Shown here: piece after piece, positions 5,848 to 9,529 of the stretch
How positions within the stretch are numbered: position 1 is the stretch's first letter
Layout of the letters: every line of letters starts with the position of its first letter
Origin: Pseudomonadota bacterium
GTDB lineage: Bacteria > Pseudomonadota > Gammaproteobacteria > Xanthomonadales > Xanthomonadaceae
NCBI GenBank assembly: GCA_025355485.1
Contig: JANXZP010000067.1
Location: 1-9,529, forward strand
Reading direction: 5' to 3'
Length of the DNA stretch: 9,529 bases
Notes under the pieces: model-generated
What the model saw: only the letters and a program-made list of their open reading frames with translations
Told to the model about the DNA's origin: nothing
Databases searched by the model: none
Position numbers and translations under genes: made by a program

Positions 5848-8800
5848 GTCTTGCCGAACTGAGCCTGCGCCGGCCGGTCACGGCTGTGATGTTCTACGTC
5901 ACGCTGGTGGTGATCGGCATCATCGCCGCCTTCCGCCTGCCGCTGGAGCAGTTTCCGGAGATCAATTTCCCGTTCGTGCTGGTGAACCTGCCGTACCCGG
6001 GCTCCACGCCGGAGGAAGTCGAACGCACGATCACGCGTCCGGCCGAGGAGTCGCTCGCGACCTTGTCCGGCATCAAGGAAATGAACTCCACCAGCGGGCC
6101 GGACGGTGCGCAGATCCAGATGCTGTTCACCGACTGGAATCGCAATATCGGGATCACCGCGTCCGAGGCACACGACCGGCTCGATGCGATCCGCGCCGAC
6201 CTGCCGAAGGACCTGCAGCGTTACCAGGTGCTCAAGTTCTCGCCCAGCGACCAGCCGATGCTGCAGATCCGTTTCGCGAGCAATCGCGATTTCCGCGGCG
6301 AGTACCAGATGATCCAGAACCTGGTGCAGAAACCGATCGAACGCATCGCAGGCGTGGCACGGGTGGAGATCACCGGCGCGTTTCCGCCGGAAGTTGAGAT
6401 CGCAATCGCTCCCGAGCGCCTGACCGCGCACGGATTGAGCCTGAACGATCTCGCGGCGAGCCTGCAGGCGGCGAATTTTTCGGTGTCCGCGGGCGAGATC
6501 GACGACGGCCAGCAGCGTATCCGGGTGAAGCCGGTCGGCGAGATCAACAACCTCGACGGACTGCGCAACCTGGTGCTGAATCCGCAAGGCCTGAAACTGG
6601 CCGACATCGCCGATATCCACCTGCAACCGCAAAAAGCGGACATCGGCCGACGCCTCGATGGTCGACCGGCGGTCGGCATCAATGTCTATCGCGAACGCAA
6701 CTCGAACATGGTGGATGTCTCGCGCGCGGTGCTCGCCGAGATGAACCGCATCGGCACCGAGCCGGAGTTCACCGGCGTCCAGTTGAACCTCGTCGGAGAC
6801 CAGGCCAAGGGCGTGACCGATTCGATCAACGAACTCGTGCAGGCCGGTATCGTCGGTTCGTTGTTGTCGCTGTTGATCCTGTTCTATTTCCTGCGCCACT
6901 GGCCGTCGACGCTGATGGTGAGCCTGGCGATCCCGATCTGCATCGTGATCACCCTCGGCGCGATGTCGTTCATGGGCATGAGCCTGAACATCCTGTCGAT
7001 GATGGGCCTGCTGCTCGGCATCGGCATGCTGGTGGACAACGCGGTGGTGGTGGTCGAGAGCATCTACCAGTTCCGCGAAAAATATCCCGGCGATCCGATG
7101 CGCTGTGCGATCGAAGGCACGCGCGCGGTGCAGATGGCGATCAGCGCCGGCACCCTGACCAGCATTATTGTTTTCCTGCCGAACCTGTTCGGTGCGCGCA
7201 ACCAGATCACGGTGTTCCTGGGCGAGGTCGCGATCACCATAACGATCGCGCTGCTGGCCTCGTGGCTGGTCGCGGTGAGCCTGATCCCGATGATCTCCGC
7301 GCGGCTGAAGACGCCGCCGGCGGTGACGACGCAACACGGCTTCGTGCCGAAACTGACGCGCTGGTACGCGCGCGCACTGCGCTGGACGCTCGCGCACCGC
7401 GGCAAGGCGATCCTCGGCATCGCCGCGATCGTGCTGCTCAGCCTCGTGCCCGCGAAGCTCACCCAGTTCGACATGTTCAAGAACGACGTCGGTCGGCGGA
7501 TCAACCTGTTCTACAATTTCAAGGGCGCCTACAGCCTCGACCAGATTTCGACCGAAGTGAAGCACGTCGAGGACTTCCTCGATGCGCGCCGCAAGCGCTA
7601 CCAGATCAAGCAGATCTATTCGTTCTTCAGCCCGGGGCAGGGCGCCGGAACCTTCGTCACCCTGGTCGATCCGCAACCTCGGCTGATCGACCGCCTGCTG
7701 CTGCGCAAGTCGCAGCCGGGACTGATGGCGTCCGAGGCAGTGCAGGAAATGATCCGCAAGGAGTTGCCGAAAAGCGCACGTGCGACGATCGGATTCCAGG
7801 GCGACAACGGCCCCGGTGGTGGTGGCGGAAACGATCAAGGCATCCAGTTGTTCATCAACGGCGATTCGACCGCGACCTTGCGCGACATCGCCGACAACCT
7901 TGTCGCGATCCTGTCGAAGAGCAAGGAATTGCGCGACGTGCGCGTCGATACCGGCGACGAAACCAGCGAGGTCGCGGTCACCGTGAATCGCGATCGTGCC
8001 GCCGCCTACGGGTTCAGCGCGCAGGATGTCGCGAGCTACGTAGGCATCGCGCTGCGCGGCGCGCCGCTACACGAGTTCCGCACGCGCGGCGGCGACGTGC
8101 CGGTGTGGGTGCGTTTCGCCGGCGCTGAACATTACCGGATGGAGGATCTGTCCACCCTGACCTTGCGGCGCAAGGACGGCAGCAGCATTCCGCTGCTCTC
8201 GGTGGTGGACGTCGCGGTGCGCAAGGGTGCGTCGCAAATCTCGCGGCAGAACCGGCAGACTACGCTCACCATCCAGGCCAACTTGCCTCCTGGCGTCACC
8301 ACCGAACAGGCGCGCAAGGCGATGGAGGCCGTGCTCGCGTCGACGCAAATGCCGGCCGGTTACCGCTACAACTTCGGTGGTTCGTTCCAGCAGGACGACG
8401 ATGCCGGCTCGCAGATGGGCATGAACACGCTGATCGCGCTGTTCATGGTGTACCTGGTGATGGCGGCGCTGTTCGAATCGCTGCTGCTGCCGAGCGCGAT
8501 CATCAGCAGCATCGTGTTTTCGGCGCTGGGAATGTTCTGGCTGTTCTGGATCACCGGCACGACCTTCACGATCATGGCCGCGATCGGCATCCTGGTGCTG
8601 ATGGGCGTGGTGGTGAACAACGGCATCGTGCTGTTCGCGCACATCAACACGTTGCGGCTGGCCGGAATGGATCGCACCGAGGCGCTGGTCGAAGGTTGCA
8701 AGGAACGCCTGCGTCCGATCCTGATGACGATGGGTACCGCGATCGTCGGCATGCTGCCGTTGTGCATCGGCGGCACCCAGATCGGCGGCGACGGCCCGGC

Positions 8801-8981
8801 GTATTACCCGATGGCGCGCGCGATCGCGGGCGGCCTCGCGTTCTCGACCGTGGTCAGCCTGATGTTCCTGCCGACCATCTACGCGACCCTCGACGATATC
8901 CGCGGCTGGACGGTCGCGATCATCAGGCGTGCGCGCGAACGCGCGCCGCTGGGTCGCAAGACGGAACTGGTTGCGGAGTAG
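5844..8981 (+). CDS. RND efflux permease 2 (HAE1/AcrB family), altered proton relay
   Basis: A 1045-residue AcrB-type permease homologue with the standard layout: LSLRRPVTAVM into TM1 (about 12-31), porter loop 1, TM2 (about 334-350) to TM6, TM7 near 522-540, porter loop 2 with a Gly run (656-662), and TM8-TM12. In TM4 the usual Asp-Asp is Asp398-Asn399 (MLVDNAVVVVES). In TM10 the usual Lys-Asn is Asn925-Asn926 (VVVNNGIVLF). The TM11 Arg955 and Thr962 (ERLRPILMT) are kept. In studied AcrB-type pumps, neutralising the TM4 Asp or TM10 Lys abolishes proton-driven transport, so this subunit probably cannot cycle protons by the normal route. The rest of the protein is full length with conserved membrane and porter segments, so it does not look decayed. 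Its ATG overlaps the stop of permease 1 (ATGA), with GGAG at 5829-5832 placed 11 bases upstream. It is best read as the non-energised or substrate-handling partner in a heteromeric pump; that role is inferred. Confidence 0.92.
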   Translation: MSLAELSLRRPVTAVMFYVTLVVIGIIAAFRLPLEQFPEINFPFVLVNLPYPGSTPEEVERTITRPAEESLATLSGIKEMNSTSGPDGAQIQMLFTDWNRNIGITASEAHDRLDAIRADLPKDLQRYQVLKFSPSDQPMLQIRFASNRDFRGEYQMIQNLVQKPIERIAGVARVEITGAFPPEVEIAIAPERLTAHGLSLNDLAASLQAANFSVSAGEIDDGQQRIRVKPVGEINNLDGLRNLVLNPQGLKLADIADIHLQPQKADIGRRLDGRPAVGINVYRERNSNMVDVSRAVLAEMNRIGTEPEFTGVQLNLVGDQAKGVTDSINELVQAGIVGSLLSLLILFYFLRHWPSTLMVSLAIPICIVITLGAMSFMGMSLNILSMMGLLLGIGMLVDNAVVVVESIYQFREKYPGDPMRCAIEGTRAVQMAISAGTLTSIIVFLPNLFGARNQITVFLGEVAITITIALLASWLVAVSLIPMISARLKTPPAVTTQHGFVPKLTRWYARALRWTLAHRGKAILGIAAIVLLSLVPAKLTQFDMFKNDVGRRINLFYNFKGAYSLDQISTEVKHVEDFLDARRKRYQIKQIYSFFSPGQGAGTFVTLVDPQPRLIDRLLLRKSQPGLMASEAVQEMIRKELPKSARATIGFQGDNGPGGGGGNDQGIQLFINGDSTATLRDIADNLVAILSKSKELRDVRVDTGDETSEVAVTVNRDRAAAYGFSAQDVASYVGIALRGAPLHEFRTRGGDVPVWVRFAGAEHYRMEDLSTLTLRRKDGSSIPLLSVVDVAVRKGASQISRQNRQTTLTIQANLPPGVTTEQARKAMEAVLASTQMPAGYRYNFGGSFQQDDDAGSQMGMNTLIALFMVYLVMAALFESLLLPSAIISSIVFSALGMFWLFWITGTTFTIMAAIGILVLMGVVVNNGIVLFAHINTLRLAGMDRTEALVEGCKERLRPILMTMGTAIVGMLPLCIGGTQIGGDGPAYYPMARAIAGGLAFSTVVSLMFLPTIYATLDDIRGWTVAIIRRARERAPLGRKTELVAE

Positions 8982-9041
8982 GGCGTAGCGTTCGCTGTGC
9001 GCCTCGGCCTTCGCACTTGGCGCTCAGGCGTTCATCGTCAC

Positions 9042-9058
9042 GCGAACCTGCGGTTCGC
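9042..9058. repeat. GC-rich hairpin between convergent genes (possible terminator or REP-like palindrome)
   Basis: GCGAACC (9042-9048) and GGTTCGC (9052-9058) form a perfect 7-bp stem with a 3-base loop, in the 89-base gap between the permease 2 stop and the converging TraB-family stop. Outer bases GCGTT (9028-9032) and AACGC (9060-9064) are also complementary and could add an imperfect lower stem. No T-run follows on either strand, so it is not a classical intrinsic terminator. It may be a dispersed extragenic palindrome or aid rho-dependent ending. Only one copy is in the window. Confidence 0.5.
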
Positions 9059-9070
9059 AAACGCTCCTCT

Positions 9071-9529
9071 TCACCCCAGCTTGCCGGCGATGCGTGCGAT
9101 GGCGATCACCTCGCCGGCGATGGTGCCGAGGCAAGTGAGGAAGAAATTCAGGAACACGCGCGAGACGCGGTTGCGGTACCAACCGCGCAGGCTGCCGACA
9201 TCGTCGCGCAGGCGCATGAAATCCTGATAGGTCGGCTTGCGCACCCACGCTTCGACCAGACCGCTCACCGTGCCTGACGCAATGCCTGGATGGAACGGCT
9301 TCCACGGCGACCACAGCGCGGCGGCGAGCACGCTGAGCGGATGTCCGCCAGCGGCGATGCAGCCGATCGCACCGCCGACTGCGGTCAGCACGATCCAGGT
9401 CAGCAGCAACGTCGTGCCGAGGTGCGCGCCGCCGTGCCAGTAGCCCCAGGCGAAGCTGGCGAGCACAAGCGTTGCGATCGCCAGAGAAACCCAGGGGATA
9501 CGGCGTTTCTTCGTGATCGCTTCAAGCCA
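9071..9529 (-). CDS. TraB/PrgY-family membrane protein, C-terminal part (partial)
   Basis: The reading frame is open to the window edge, so the N-terminal part is missing; 152 residues and the TGA stop are visible. The visible part is mostly membrane: hydrophobic segments at about IPWVSLAIATLVLASFAWGY, TTLLLTWIVLTAVGGAIGCI and FLNFFLTCLGTIAGEVIAIA, with a Trp/Pro-rich stretch (AALWSPWKPFHPG) between. The segment SGLVEAWVRKPTYQDFMRL, then the LRGWYRNRVSR region, strongly resembles the C-terminal membrane domain of TraB/PrgY proteins (pattern 'GLVEA..RKP...DF..L..D..SL.G..RNRV.R'). In enterococci, PrgY reduces activity of a peptide pheromone; in most other bacteria the role is unknown. The extracatalytic TraB domain expected upstream cannot be checked here. 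A GTG at 9464-9466 is in frame but lies within the first hydrophobic segment, so it is not taken as the start. The gene converges on the efflux operon and need not be related to it. Confidence 0.82.
   Translation of the reverse strand, partial: WLEAITKKRRIPWVSLAIATLVLASFAWGYWHGGAHLGTTLLLTWIVLTAVGGAIGCIAAGGHPLSVLAAALWSPWKPFHPGIASGTVSGLVEAWVRKPTYQDFMRLRDDVGSLRGWYRNRVSRVFLNFFLTCLGTIAGEVIAIARIAGKLG

Noticed and set aside
4923..7838. A 971-codon open frame on the - strand across the permease genes.
   Set aside because: It lies antisense to two well-supported RND permeases, and its translation is rich in Arg, His, Asp and Gln with no domain signature. It is the usual shadow of GC-rich codon bias.
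2500..8981. Heavy-metal (CzcA-type) RND transporter.
   Set aside because: The TM4 motif of permease 1 is the GL.VDD.IVV.E form of drug-type HAE1 pumps, not the metal-type DFG..VD pattern. The adaptor lacks His-rich metal-binding regions.

Overview
The window is GC-rich, densely coding DNA. Its proteins look gammaproteobacterial, most likely from the Lysobacterales (Xanthomonadales). The clues are an NfuA tail ending in a YIKR-type sequence, paired periplasmic monoheme cytochromes, a two-permease RND efflux operon, and a TraB/PrgY-family membrane protein. The organism call is an inference; no marker gene is present. There are no mobile elements, CRISPR arrays, tRNAs or rRNAs.

Layout. (1) Positions 1-114, + strand: the last 37 codons of nfuA (Fe-S cluster carrier). 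(2) About 137-163: a strong bidirectional terminator shared by nfuA and the converging cytochrome operon. (3) 185-981, - strand: two small c-type cytochrome genes. The upstream one (640-981) encodes an exported monoheme protein. The downstream one (185-625) encodes a lipoprotein-anchored monoheme protein on an Ala/Glu/Pro/Lys-rich tether. Together they look like a cytochrome c4 split into two proteins. (4) 982-1270: a 289-base divergent promoter region with a candidate promoter facing each way. The efflux-side promoter overlaps an imperfect palindrome that could be an operator. (5) 1271-8981, + strand: a three-gene RND efflux operon whose genes overlap by 1 and 4 bases, consisting of a lipoprotein periplasmic adaptor and two different HAE1-type permeases (1115 and 1045 aa). 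No outer-membrane channel gene lies beside it. (6) 8982-9070: a short convergent gap with a GC-rich hairpin. (7) 9071-9529, - strand: the membrane-embedded C-terminal part of a TraB/PrgY-family protein, cut off by the window edge.

How the genes work together. The adaptor and two permeases most likely form one tripartite pump with a mixed permease trimer, as in MdtABC or MuxABC, and recruit an outer-membrane channel encoded elsewhere. The most notable observation is an asymmetry between the permeases. The first keeps the full proton-relay set (Asp-Asp in TM4, Lys in TM10, Arg and Thr in TM11). The second has Asn in place of the second TM4 Asp and Asn in place of the TM10 Lys. The second permease is therefore probably not an independent proton-driven pump and may be a substrate-handling or structural partner. 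That division of labour is a hypothesis from sequence alone.
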